This document shows positions 24,001-33,362 of a stretch of 64,000 bases of DNA, in pieces (position 1 is the first letter of the stretch; the number at the start of each line of letters is the position of its first letter). The position numbers and the translations under genes were made by a program. Under the pieces are notes generated by a model. It was not told the origin of the DNA and did no database searches. It was given only the letters and a program-made list of their open reading frames with translations. Location: the NCBI RefSeq assembly GCF_019649055.1, contig NW_026570223.1:806001-870000 (forward strand), given 5' to 3'. Origin of the DNA: Paramacrobiotus metropolitanus (lineage: Eukaryota > Tardigrada > Eutardigrada > Parachela > Macrobiotidae).

Positions 24001-25248
24001 TAGAACTACAAGAAGCCGTGAAAAATGGTTATGAACTAATGGAAATTCACGAAGTATGGCACTATCCCGACAGCAGAGAGCGCTTTTTTGCTGATTATAT
24101 TGATTTGTTCCTGGCGCTTAAAGTGCAAGCTTCTGGCTGGCCGGCTGATATTAAAACTCCAGAGCAGCAAGATGCGTTTCTGGACCACTTTTCCAAACGG
24201 AAGGCATCCGGTTGGACGGTTCCAAAATAAGCTGGAATCCGGGACTGCGGCAGCTCGCTAAGTTGTGCCTGAACAGGTTAGTGCTTGATTTTTTTGTTTG
24301 TTTGGTGTCGGTCATACACTAAGAGTAGTTGTAGTATTAGTAATTTATGCTATGGTGTTTACAGCTTTTGGGGCCGGCTGGGAATGAGAAATAACCTTCT
24401 CAGCACAGTTTTCGTGAACACTGTGAAGGATTTTCTGCACTATTTAACGTCTTCAGAATTCGAAATCCATGATTATGACGTATTTTCGGATGACGTTGTA
24501 CAAATAATGTACACGAGGAAGGATGCTATGGTTCCGACTAACCCGAAAACGAACGTGGTTCTAGCAGCGTAAGTGATAATAGTTTCAGTTTTAGTGCTTC
24601 ACTTAAATCAGGTAAATTAGACTTGTACTTATTTTTTGCTGTCAGGTTTACAACGGCACACGCAAGATTACATTTATTGAAATTCATGCAAAGAGCTGGC
24701 GAGCGATTACTATACTTTGATACGGTAAGAGCTAAAGCATTAGCGTAAAGCATATGAAACTAGAAGAAACGAGAAAAAACATAGTTTTTAAATTGTAGGA
24801 CAGCATTATCTTTGTTCAGCGTCCAGGTGATGAGCCGTTTGAAACCGGGTCCACTCTGGGGATGTTAAGTAATGAGCTGGCCGAGGACGACTTCATTACG
24901 CGCTTCTGTAGTACTGGTCCAAAATCTTACAGCTACGTTACGGCATCTGGGCAGGAGGTCTGTAAAATCAAAGGATTTGAAATTAATAAACTTACAGGAA
25001 CGGTGTTGAATTTTGATTCGATGTTGAAAATCGCAACCCAACCTCTCCAAGATGAGACCGCCTCCGATAGCGCTCATGGTAACGTTCAGCCCGAGTCCCT
25101 TTCCGTCACATATGGTAGTACTATTCGCCGGAAGAAACGGACATATGAAATCCAAGATGTGCCTATGACAAAGCGGTTCAAAAAGACGTACGACAAACGA
25201 CGCATCTTAGATGACTTTACTACTGTGCCATACGGTTACGTACCATAG
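21091..25248 (+). pseudogene. polB: Protein-primed DNA polymerase B (pPolB), five exons, two frameshifts
   Basis: Exons 21091-22625, 22714-24276, 24365-24568, 24646-24724 and 24799-25248, all GT-AG and in phase. Order of parts: acidic N-terminus, Cys/His cluster (about 21990-22150), Exo I (FDFET near 22420), Exo II split by intron 1 (AHNF before, FDG after), Exo III (YCHQDVTTL near 23085), Pol motif A (YLDVVSEYP near 23720), motif B split by intron 2 (AKLCLN before, FWG after), and motif C DTDS split by intron 4 between T and D. Homology changes frame near 23160-23185 (one extra base, next to a T5 run) and near 24190-24200 (one base missing, in a T4 run). The enzyme replicates the element from protein-primed ends. 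Either the copy is decayed or the assembly has homopolymer errors. The ATG at 21091 is the first good start after the TATA box. Confidence 0.9.
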
Positions 25249-25479
25249 CCCTTTGATCATGAACTTGAATGTTGGCATTGTGTCGTTATTGAAAGTAAAG
25301 TCCAGGGTGGTGTTGGCTTCGTCGATACTGGCGGCGGCTGATGGCCGATAGGGTAGAAAAGTGGTGACGGTTCCAAAAGTAATGCCCGATAAAATCAGAA
25401 CAAGTGCTAGCAGACTACCAAAAAAAGCAATCGTAATGACAACGCATATCGCTCGACGCCTTTCCTCAGCAGGGTCCAT
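25207..25479 (-). CDS. Small single-pass membrane protein of the Polinton
   Basis: 90 residues: a charged N-terminus MDPAEERRRA, one transmembrane helix (ICVVITIAFFGSLLALVLIL), then a short domain with NTT and NDT glycosylation sequons. The charge pattern leaves the topology open. Its 3' end overlaps the polB 3' end on the other strand (25207-25248). It is divergent from the ADP-ribosylglycohydrolase gene. I do not recognise a family. The ATG is clear and there are no stops. Confidence 0.55.
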   Translation of the reverse strand: MDPAEERRRAICVVITIAFFGSLLALVLILSGITFGTVTTFLPYRPSAAASIDEANTTLDFTFNNDTMPTFKFMIKGLWYVTVWHSSKVI

Positions 25480-25491
25480 GGTAATGCAGGA

Positions 25492-25500
25492 TATATAAAC
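25492..25500 (+). promoter_or_regulatory. TATA box for the ADP-ribosylglycohydrolase-like gene
   Basis: TATATAAAC in the 119-bp divergent spacer, 107 nt upstream of the ATG at 25599. A second TATATAG at 25579-25585 is too close to the ATG to be the usual core element. Confidence 0.4.
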
Positions 25501-25598
25501 GGACGCAATTTAGACAGCTAAGAAACAGTTAGGGAAAACGAAACGTGCAACTGAAGTTTTGTCAGTTTTGCTGCAGTTTATATAGTAGTCGATAGAAC

Positions 25599-26777
25599 AT
25601 GTCTGGATGTGAACCCGAAAATGTTCGTTTATCATCAACATCGACATCGCCACCACCATCGCCCGGAACAATGGATGCCATTCAGCACATTATCTGGCAA
25701 GGTGACTGGCAAGGTGGATTGCACGATAGGTTAAAAGGTTGCCTCGTGGGGAGTGTTGTTGCCAGCAGCTTTGGTCGTCTGTTCAATACACCCTTCTACA
25801 GAAGCCATTTACCAACCTTGAGAGAAGTTCATGAGCGGTGTGCTGATGTGGCCAAGGATCCTTGTTATGTGCGTTGTGGGTTTAGTGGAACAGTTGCTCT
25901 GGTGGTTCTCGAAGTAACTGTAGGTTGCTATACAGTCGAGCGTGACTATATAGCCGATGGACTGGGTAAAGCGTTAGGATCATCCAACTACTTTGGGGGT
26001 AGTAAGCACATGGAGCGTTTATTGAAAGAGTTTCATCGGCGATGGAATGCTACAAGCAGCGAGAGCAACTTTGCTCTTCGACGAGATGACGAAGCTTACG
26101 TTTGTGGGCCTGCAAGAAGTGCGCACGGTGGGCAGGGCTCTCACGGGTATCACGGAGCAGTGATGGCTGCAGCGGTGGCTTTGTACTACTGCCGCGAACC
26201 TAGTTGCTTCCTCCGGAGAGAAGTCGAGAAGTGTGTAGCCATCACACATGCGCATCGTTTGGGGATTGATGGAGCTGTGCTGTTTGCCTTTGGTTTACAG
26301 GAAGCGTGTGATAGCGCCCGCACAGCTTCAGTGACGACCTTTTTGAAACGGCTAGAGGATTATGCTTCAACTCTCGAACCACCATTTGGAGAGAACATGA
26401 TAGCTGCCAATGCGTTATACGTAAACCATAGCGTACTGCGTTCGCCGGCAGACATTATCCGACTGTATCCGAATGTTAACTCGCGCGCCGCACAGGACTT
26501 TGTTCCGCTGGCTATGGTCATGGCATTCGTGGGTGGAAACCTGCAGTGGTGGTCTGGATATAACATCATGTCACCTTGGAAGCGAATGGTCCAGAGCTGC
26601 ATTGCCCTTGGAGGTGACACGGATGGTCGTACGTTCATGGCAGGCGCATTATATGGAGCTTTCTATGGACTTTCGTCTGACCAACGTGAGTTTGAGGCGA
26701 TGCCCGAGATAACGGAAGCAAACAATGCTAGTACTTTAGCTGATGCATTGTATAAAGGGTGTCCACCCGATGACTAA
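25599..26777 (+). CDS. ADP-ribosylglycohydrolase (ARH) family protein in the Polinton
   Basis: 392 residues, a typical length for the family. Family landmarks in order: N-terminal GCLVGSVVASSFGRL (the GxxxGxxxGDxxG helix), GFSGTVALVVLEV (position of the first metal motif), GSHGYHGAVMAAAVALYY, AITHAHRLGIDGAVLFAFGL, and C-terminal CIALGGDTDGRTFMAGAL. The last block keeps the GDTD metal ligands. The first acidic motif, usually T/S-D-D-T, reads FSGT, and the GD of the first helix is AS, so catalysis may be lost or altered. ARH enzymes remove ADP-ribose from proteins. In a virus-like element this could counter host PARP-based defence, or the protein may only bind ADP-ribose. Single exon, intact. 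Confidence 0.85.
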   Translation: MSGCEPENVRLSSTSTSPPPSPGTMDAIQHIIWQGDWQGGLHDRLKGCLVGSVVASSFGRLFNTPFYRSHLPTLREVHERCADVAKDPCYVRCGFSGTVALVVLEVTVGCYTVERDYIADGLGKALGSSNYFGGSKHMERLLKEFHRRWNATSSESNFALRRDDEAYVCGPARSAHGGQGSHGYHGAVMAAAVALYYCREPSCFLRREVEKCVAITHAHRLGIDGAVLFAFGLQEACDSARTASVTTFLKRLEDYASTLEPPFGENMIAANALYVNHSVLRSPADIIRLYPNVNSRAAQDFVPLAMVMAFVGGNLQWWSGYNIMSPWKRMVQSCIALGGDTDGRTFMAGALYGAFYGLSSDQREFEAMPEITEANNASTLADALYKGCPPDD

Positions 26778-26994
26778 AAACAAAAGCAAGAATAAACATG
26801 CTGCTGTTTTAACCTATTTAGTTGGCTATAAAATGAGTAGGTCGGCTCGTGTTTCTGATGTTAGTGCATAGAGTTTGCGTATTCCTGCCTCCACTTTGAT
26901 TTAGTTGTCCATTATTCTGTTTGTCTGCTTTGAGTTTAAAGCGTTATCGTAGCGTGTTACCGTTATTTGTGAGTATTTTTAAATTTTCACCGCA

Positions 26995-28355
26995 ATGGCT
27001 GCAATGCGAAGCGTAGATAGTGTATCAGGTGATAACAGTGACCTTTTGGCTGCCTTGTCGTCATCACCATCGTTGTCGACTATTCCGGCATCACTTCAGC
27101 CTGTTAGGGCATTAACTATTACTGGTACTAAGAAACGTAAGGTCACCGCGGACTCGTATAAGCCCAAAACCGATGCAGTTAGCTTAGCTCGGCGTGGGTT
27201 TACCCAGGGGCAGGTTGCATTTCAGTACGAAGGTGGGCCGGTAATTAAATTTGGAGGAGAAAAATTCATTGCAGTTTACTTGATGAACAACCGTTTGCGA
27301 TACATTATTGGGGAGTTTGATAAAAATCAGGAGGGTCAGTGGGTTCCGAGTTTAGCGTCCAAGCATGTCGAGTTAGATGCGAAGCAGTTTGCCAAACTAA
27401 TGGGTTTACAACTGTGTGGACAACTGGAAAGACTGATCAATTATGACGAAGGCTCTACACCCATTACGGCAATGCATGACCTGGGCGGAGGTTACTTCTT
27501 TAACTGGGGATGGTAAGAAAGTCATTCATATAACAACCTTGTGCTTTTGTTTCTATGGCACATTATTATATTTCTGCGGTTGCTTCTCCTCAGGCTTGAC
27601 GAAGTACCCATTGCCAACATTCGGGTTTACCTTGAAGCAAACAGCCTGAAAGAACCGGGAACAAAGGTGGTCATCGGCTCACCCAGTGAGAAACGACTTG
27701 CGATGAAGTGAGTGTTGTGTTCTAGTGATAGCAGCATAATTAATACCCAAATTTACTTATTTTTTTGGTTATTTCATAACCGTTTAGCTTATTGATATTA
27801 TTATTATGGTTGTTGTGGTTGTTGCAATTGTAGTGAAAAGAACTGGACGGCGTTCTGTGAACTTTTGGACAACGGAACCATCCTTAAGCATACGTATGAG
27901 GTGCTGAAGGGACGATCCGGGTACCCTACCATGCAAGTCTGCCAAGCCGACTACCAGGATATTTTGAGAAGCTACCGTGGCCTATGATGGAGCGCTTTTG
28001 CAAACGCCTGACGCAAGAATGCAAGCTTTGCCACCTTATGGAGGATACCTTTGCTGATCCGCTGCAACCTGGAGCTCATGATGGCCATACTGCATGCCGC
28101 TACTCGGATCGTATACAACTAACGGACCGTATGCGAAGCTATGTCTGTAAGGATGTGGAAAAGACTCTGCTGGGGCTGTTTCTCAAGCAACTGCCGTACC
28201 GCTATGCTGACGAAGCAGCGCACTCGCATCATAATGCGGAACGCAACTTGCTGGAGGCGTACCACTTCAAGCCGGACGAATTTCTGGTAATGCACGGAGA
28301 TCGACTGTGTGCTGAAATGCTGCAGCGTTTCAAGGAGCAGTTCAAACTGAACTAG
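26995..28355 (+). CDS. Polinton protein with possible PC4-like domain, three exons
   Basis: Exons 26995-27512, 27594-27707 and 27834 onward, all GT-AG and in phase. A low-complexity N-terminus has a basic KKRKVTADSYK nuclear-localisation-like patch. It is followed by FIAVYLMNNRLRYIIGEFDK and a segment with WVPS and FAKLM, whose strand pattern resembles the single-stranded-DNA-binding domain of coactivator p15/PC4. A second half (GTKVVIGSPSEKRLAMK, NWTAFCELL) lies across introns. In exon 3 the frame stops at TGA 27985-27987, while a second frame with sensible composition runs to 28355, so there may be a frame change near 27960 beside a T4 run. The PC4 assignment is tentative; the gene structure is firmer. 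Confidence 0.5.
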
Positions 28356-28631
28356 TATGAATGTTTCTGTGTATGTGTGTGGTGTGTGCCTGTTTGGTTT
28401 TTCAAGCAATCATCTTAGCTCGTTTAGGTAATTTTAATCGCTATATCATCAGTTTCAGTATATTCGTAATCATTTATTACTGATGTTATTTGTAAATATT
28501 TTTGATTCGCGTTGGCGGCCCCAAGTCGATTTGTCATTTTAATTGCCACGCGGGCCCTCTGCAAAACCAAAGGTGTGTGCGCGCAGCGCACCTCCCTTTG
28601 ATTTTGCGAGGGCAATATTGCAATTTAATTG
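28356..28631. other. Intergenic spacer between convergent Polinton gene blocks
   Basis: Plus-strand left-arm genes end at 28355 and minus-strand late genes end at 28632. The spacer holds a (TG)-rich run near 28370 and the long hairpin at 28554-28613. Confidence 0.6.
28554..28613. terminator. Long hairpin between convergent genes, possible bidirectional 3'-end signal
   Basis: GCCCTC-T-GCAAAACCAAAGG pairs with CCTTTGATTTTGCGAGGGC, closing a GC-rich inner part (TGTGTGCGCGCAGCGCACC). About 25 base pairs form with few mismatches. The position between convergent units suggests a shared transcript end or an insulator. Confidence 0.4.
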
Positions 28632-29276
28632 TTAGTAGAATGCTTCAAAATTATAAACACGTGTTTTTGCATTGAAAAAGTCATTAATAAAGTTACGAAC
28701 CATCAAGTCGTTTTGAAATTGATTATCAATTCGATATAGGTTATGAATGATGTAGGAATAGGAAAAGCGACATACTGATCGCATTACTATAAAAAACATG
28801 CAGTGTTGAGCGCAGGTAGTGGACAATGGCTGTTGTAAAACAGCTCGCTGTTCGTATAGGGGCAACGGTGGTGATGACGCAGGCTGGCCGATGAGTTGCG
28901 TTTTCAGAAAATTTTCAAGTGACTGACTATAATAGGCCACGGGTTTGCCGTAGGAATCGAAAACTTCAATAAATGAGGGGCACTCAACGTAGACGGCAAT
29001 CCAATGTGTTCCGGGTTCGCTGGCTGGATCAGTGTTTACAATAAACGCAGCAGGTAGGTCGACCTCTGTAAGATGCTGCTGCTGTAGCTCATCTAGGGCG
29101 TAAACGCCGCGAAACACCGATCTCAGCATGTGCGAAGCGGGGTTGTACTGTGACCACATGATATTCCGAATTTCCTGTTCGTTCATTGTGACGATTTGTT
29201 GTTTAATTACGATGCAAAGTCGCAAATAACCTGGCGTAAATTGGTGAATTCTATTAAATGGTCGCACGTTATCCAA
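28632..29276 (-). CDS. PRO: Adenain-like cysteine protease of the Polinton
   Basis: The first ATG in frame is at 29187 (MNEQEIRNIMW), giving 184 residues; the frame is open to 29276. Catalytic set in the order of the adenovirus protease: His in GTHWIAVYVE, Asp in IEVFDSYGKP, then Cys in TTCAQHCMFFIVMRS, with a Gln before it. This C5/Ulp1-like fold matures capsid proteins. It is the last gene of the minus-strand block and lies downstream of the capsid gene. Intact. Confidence 0.9.
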   Translation of the reverse strand: MDNVRPFNRIHQFTPGYLRLCIVIKQQIVTMNEQEIRNIMWSQYNPASHMLRSVFRGVYALDELQQQHLTEVDLPAAFIVNTDPASEPGTHWIAVYVECPSFIEVFDSYGKPVAYYSQSLENFLKTQLIGQPASSPPLPLYEQRAVLQQPLSTTCAQHCMFFIVMRSVCRFSYSYIIHNLYRIDNQFQNDLMVRNFINDFFNAKTRVYNFEAFY

Positions 29277-29381
29277 GCCAGCATTTGATAGGCATTAGTT
29301 AGTGGTGTGTCAAAGTTACTTCCAGGCCCACTGTCCCTGATCGAATTAGCGTCATGGGCCCTAAGCCTGTAGCCGTTGGCG
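29277..29381 (-). other. Short spacer between capsid and protease genes
   Basis: About 105 bases (195 if the protease starts at 29187). No feature is visible except a T-poor, mixed sequence. Confidence 0.4.
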
Positions 29382-30551
29382 TCAGGTCAAAAGCGAACAC
29401 TGTGTATCCTTTTGCGTATGTATGACGATCCAGAATATGGGCTCCAGCTGGATGGTTTTTTGATTCAAAACATCCAAGAAGCCGTCATAACACTTTAAAT
29501 AGCGGTTGTTTGGAAAGTCACACATGTAGGGTATCGTTGGGTATTGCTTCCCATCCACATTAATACAGATTTGACGAACGCGACAATGATCAAATACAAA
29601 CGGATTGAGGCTTGTTGTGCCATGGAAGCGGTCCGATTGCACAAAAGCAATAAATACCACCTTAGGTAGTTGGCCGTACTTGAGGTCAGAAAAGGCTATG
29701 GTTTGGGTGCCAGCAGGAATAGCACGCGCCTTTAATTCTGCGCGTTCAATGTGGTATTTGGCTGTTGTTGTTTGTAACTTTTGTGTAATAGCGTTCATGA
29801 AATCCGGTGATGGGATATAGCGTCGTACGGTTATGCGTGGATGTTTCATAAATGCCTTGTATTCTGTTGCAGCCGCCGCACCAGTATTCCATGATCGTAA
29901 ATAAAATTCTGAATTGTTAAAGTATAGGCTAACGTGCACGGGCACGCCTGTGAGCAAAGGTTTTGATTGTACGCATAAGTCCGTGAAAATCTTTCCCGAT
30001 AACTGAACGCTAGCACTTAAAGCAAATAGCTCCTTGCGCTTTGCTTCACCAGTGTTCTCTGTGGCATGTTCCATCTTGCCTGGTGTGTCGAAATAAAATC
30101 CGCCGCTCGTTAGCTGGCTTTTCATGGCATCTTCAGTATAACTTGTTAGAACCTCCATTATAGCGCGATAGGGATAATAAGGTGAACAGTCAGAGATCAC
30201 CTTGTTCGCCACAGTAAAATGAATTTGTTTGAACAAACTATGCACAATATAATTAACAGGCGCTACGTTATCATTGTTCTCTAGGTTCACCCATGCATTT
30301 GTGGCGTTCTTTTTCTTTATACTTAATTCACACTCAAAACACGTATCCGTGAGCGAGAGCAGACCGTTGGATGACGGCGGGATAAAGAAAGACAGGTTAC
30401 CGCTTAATGGTGAGTCTTCCGGAGGCGCCGACTCTGGTCCATACTCTTGTGTCTCATAGCTGAAACGTTCCGTTAACGATGCCGGTACGGAGAACAGGTT
30501 CATGTCACTAGACATGGCCGGCTCTGAGTGTGGTAGGAGATATTCAGGCAT
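29382..30551 (-). CDS. MCP: Major capsid protein, double jelly-roll (F54H12.2-like)
   Basis: 389 residues. Landmarks of the Polinton capsid family often annotated as F54H12.2-like: SDMNLFSVPASLTERF at the N-terminus, VNYIVHSLFKQIHFTVANKV, YPYRAIMEVLTSYTEDAMKSQ, FYFDTPGKMEHA, LLTGVPVHVSLYFN, and in the second barrel ITVRRYIPSPDFMNAI, LPKVVFIAFVQSDRFHGT and LNPFVFDHCRVRQI. It forms the hexon-like shell. The ATG at 30551 has no TATA box nearby, unlike the right-arm accessory genes. Intact, no introns. Confidence 0.92.
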   Translation of the reverse strand: MPEYLLPHSEPAMSSDMNLFSVPASLTERFSYETQEYGPESAPPEDSPLSGNLSFFIPPSSNGLLSLTDTCFECELSIKKKNATNAWVNLENNDNVAPVNYIVHSLFKQIHFTVANKVISDCSPYYPYRAIMEVLTSYTEDAMKSQLTSGGFYFDTPGKMEHATENTGEAKRKELFALSASVQLSGKIFTDLCVQSKPLLTGVPVHVSLYFNNSEFYLRSWNTGAAAATEYKAFMKHPRITVRRYIPSPDFMNAITQKLQTTTAKYHIERAELKARAIPAGTQTIAFSDLKYGQLPKVVFIAFVQSDRFHGTTSLNPFVFDHCRVRQICINVDGKQYPTIPYMCDFPNNRYLKCYDGFLDVLNQKTIQLEPIFWIVIHTQKDTQCSLLT

Positions 30552-30566
30552 TTTTGTAGTTTTTTT

Positions 30567-31073
30567 CTAGAAAATATCGGGATACTTATCAAAAGAACCG
30601 TTACTAGTACGGTGCTTTCGTCGTTTCGTGTTTTTTCTCTTTTTTGAATGTTTAGTAGGGCGTTTGCGTTTACTTCCGCTACCAGTTTGCTGTTTAACAG
30701 TCACGAGTTGAGGGGCTTCAGTAGAGGTTACTGCTGCGTCTGAAGGCTGAGCTGGCTCCAATATTTTCCCTAGCTTTTCAGTCACCTTTTCCGCAGCACT
30801 GGTGGCTACACTTTGAGCGGCTTGCTTCAAGTGAGGTTTTGCTGACTCTAATGCTGCTCTAGCATGGGGTAGAGCGCTTCGAACGAGCGGTGCGGTGAAT
30901 TTGGAGACGCGCGAAAACACTGTTCGGAAAAAGTCTGCTAAGCCTGAACCGCTTTGTAGACCTGAACTCCGATATCTGCCTAATGGACCATAACCAATCT
31001 GATTCTGTTCAAACAGCTCCTCAAATAGACTTGAATCAGGTTCAAAGAGCACAAGGTTATGGGGCGCAGCCAT
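30567..31073 (-). CDS. pVI-like minor capsid protein of the Polinton
   Basis: 168 residues, 16 nt upstream of the capsid gene. The N-terminus has GYGPLGRYRSSGLQSGSGLA followed by an amphipathic stretch DFFRTVFSRVSKFTAPLVRS, then an Ala-rich helix and a strongly basic tail (KRKRPTKHSKKRKNTKRRKH). The GSGLADFF leader plus amphipathic helix resembles adenovirus pVI-type membrane-active proteins and their adintovirus counterparts. The Leu-Gln-Ser-Gly-Ser-Gly segment could be a protease site. Assigned by layout, not strong sequence similarity. Confidence 0.5.
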   Translation of the reverse strand: MAAPHNLVLFEPDSSLFEELFEQNQIGYGPLGRYRSSGLQSGSGLADFFRTVFSRVSKFTAPLVRSALPHARAALESAKPHLKQAAQSVATSAAEKVTEKLGKILEPAQPSDAAVTSTEAPQLVTVKQQTGSGSKRKRPTKHSKKRKNTKRRKHRTSNGSFDKYPDIF

Positions 31074-31097
31074 GATAACAGCTAGAGCTATAACGTT

Positions 31098-32126
31098 TCA
31101 ACGAACAGGCCTAAAATGCAGTTTCACTAATGATTTTCCCGCCTGAAATTTAAAATCTTCGTCTTCGGAGCTCAAGTTGATTTCGATGGTTTCGATGAAA
31201 TTACGTACTAGTGGTACATAATGTGGTTGGTCGAATCGTTCCGTTATGAGATCAAACGGTTCTCCTTTAATAGGCATAGAACGTAAAACTTGTGCGGTTT
31301 GATCGCCTAACGCTGAAAACTCCACAATGTCCGAATAAACATACATTGTTGTGTTGTTATGTTGCATGTTGGCAGATTTATTGGACGCTACCACCATTGG
31401 TACGTCCAACGTATCAGCATTCAGCGGTTGTTTTCTTTTAAGTAGGTACCATAGATAAGGTCGAGGAGTAATAAAAGTACTAGGAATTCTTCCGAACGGT
31501 TCAGCTGGCGTCCCATCTTCTTCTATCATTTCTTCAATATAGTAACGAAATTTTGAAGGAACACCGTCAAGATCTTTAAAGTCTAAAGGGTCTATATCGT
31601 GTTGAGTCTGCACAAAACCAAGTAACCCTTTCAATCGGTCATCGTTTTCGGAAAAACGCAGCTTGCCACGCAAGCTATTAAACGTTACTTCCGTCTTGAG
31701 CGTTACAGGATTATAACGTATATTGAACACCTTTGTGGTACTGTTATTTGTGCGAAGGCGTGAGGGAGTAACATTGCGACCTTTTAAGTCTACCGAGTTT
31801 GGCGACTGTCGCTCAATTACGTCAATTAGCGCCTTCAATGTATATAGACCCGGTGGAATGATGATCGTATTCTGAACCGATGACAAGGAAGTGTCACTGA
31901 TGACATCGTACTCGTTAACAGTTAGTTCTTGCTCTTTTGGTATGTTGTAGATTGAGTTTGTATATTGCAATTCCACCAAACCCACTTCCCACCGGCCCGA
32001 TAAGGAAATTGGAATTTTTAGTTTAGTCTTCCACATTTGCGCACTGTTCTTGGGATACATGTCCATTGACGCATCGCTTGGTAATGTTACGTAAAACGGT
32101 GTACTATTTCCAACAACACTAGCCAT
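31098..32126 (-). CDS. Penton-like minor capsid protein (single jelly roll)
   Basis: 342 residues. The N-terminus has TPFYVTLPSDASMDMYPKN, then LSGRWEVGLVELQYTNSIYN and later KPFGRIPSTFITPRPYLWYL-type strands, matching the Polinton minor capsid (penton) family that begins with FYVTLPS and a WEVGLxEIQY block. It should form the vertex capsomer. Its ATG overlaps the end of the integrase frame (integrase stop at 32119-32121, start at 32126), so the two are probably read from overlapping transcripts. Intact. Confidence 0.85.
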   Translation of the reverse strand: MASVVGNSTPFYVTLPSDASMDMYPKNSAQMWKTKLKIPISLSGRWEVGLVELQYTNSIYNIPKEQELTVNEYDVISDTSLSSVQNTIIIPPGLYTLKALIDVIERQSPNSVDLKGRNVTPSRLRTNNSTTKVFNIRYNPVTLKTEVTFNSLRGKLRFSENDDRLKGLLGFVQTQHDIDPLDFKDLDGVPSKFRYYIEEMIEEDGTPAEPFGRIPSTFITPRPYLWYLLKRKQPLNADTLDVPMVVASNKSANMQHNNTTMYVYSDIVEFSALGDQTAQVLRSMPIKGEPFDLITERFDQPHYVPLVRNFIETIEINLSSEDEDFKFQAGKSLVKLHFRPVR

Positions 32127-32707
32127 TTCCGTCAGCTACTTTTGATAGCTCTTGCTCATAAAACTTTCCAATTACACTGGGTCCACCGTCGGCAGGTTCC
32201 ACTTCATACACAGGTACGCGATGCTTGATTACCTTATTCACTCGATATAGCTTTTTTGTGTACTTCACATCAGCGCCTTTCTTAAAAAGCTGCTTTTGCA
32301 AACGAAGACGCACTGTGTCTCCGTCCTTAAATAGCGGTACCTTAGCTTTGCTTTTGTTATTACTGTTGGACTGTAATCGCTGAAACACTAAAAGCGAATT
32401 TTCTCGATTGACGTCATTCGGCGCCAATCCATGCGCCGTGTGAGGTGTGCTGTTGTAGCTGTGAATAATGTCCTGTAACTTGTCATAATATTTTACACTC
32501 CCATCACGAGCGGTCATCAGTCGCATGAGACGCTCTCGTAACGTTCGGATGAATCGTTCTGCCATGTTAGCTTTAATTTCACAGTTCTCTTCAGAAAACA
32601 TAACGACGCCGTTCTGTTTCATGTAGTCTTGAACTGGTTTGTTGTAAAATTCACGCCCTGTGAACGAATAATACAGTTAGTTTGCGACGCTTACGACGGT
32701 TCCATCC

Positions 32708-32742
<35 letters not shown>

Positions 32743-33159
32743 AGTACCTCTATCCACTTGTAAATACATAGGTGGTCCATACAAACGAGAAAAGGCTTTC
32801 TCCAGGGCAGGAAGAACGTATTCACTGCTTTTTTTTGTCAGCATTTCGCATGCTACTTTTTTGGAAAAACTGTCCACAACAACCAGCAGAAATTTTTTAT
32901 GTTTATTCTGCTTTGCGTAACGGGACACATCCATCAGGTCAGCCATGTATTGTTCACCGAACTGTATTGAAACTACCGGATTTCTGCGGAATTTCCGCCG
33001 AGACGGCTTATGTAAATTGTAGGCGTCAATTCCTTGCAGAAGCTTTAGGGCTTTGTCATGCTGATTAAGTTCGCTTGACACGGTTTGATGCTTCCGGAAT
33101 CGTTCCACTCCCCCCAGGCTTGCCACTTGCGCCGCACTCACGTACTCCGCTTCTCCCAT
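32119..33159 (-). CDS. INT: Retrovirus-type integrase of the Polinton, two exons
   Basis: Exon 1 33159-32748 and exon 2 32657-32119 (951 nt together). The ORF seems broken by a stop at 32707, but GT at 32747-32746 and a clean CAG at 32660-32658 define a 90-nt intron that restores frame. The intron is mostly a (TG/CA)n microsatellite (32709-32742). DDE core: first Asp in YMADLMDVSRYA, second Asp in YLQVDRG at the end of exon 1, Glu in NCEIKANMAERFIRTLRERL in exon 2. A chromodomain-like C-terminus follows (GDTVRLRLQKQLFKKG). It inserts element DNA with 6-bp target duplication. Confidence 0.88.
32709..32742 (+). repeat. (TG)n microsatellite inside the integrase intron
   Basis: 17 TG-type dinucleotides with one TTTG interruption. 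On the coding (minus) strand it reads as CA repeats just after the donor. Confidence 0.95.
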
Positions 33160-33362
33160 CTTTAGTTAGGTCAACTTGGACACTGACGTCAACTTTGTTT
33201 TTGTTTTGACCAAAGCTATTGTCTTTACTGACGTTTGAGTCTTCCGAATCTTTATCCCCAGCACAGCATGATGAAATAAAGGTCAGCTTCATACCCTCTC
33301 CAAAGTTCAGGCTGACTGGTATGCACCCCGCCATGCCTGCTATTCTTAAATAACTAACCACT

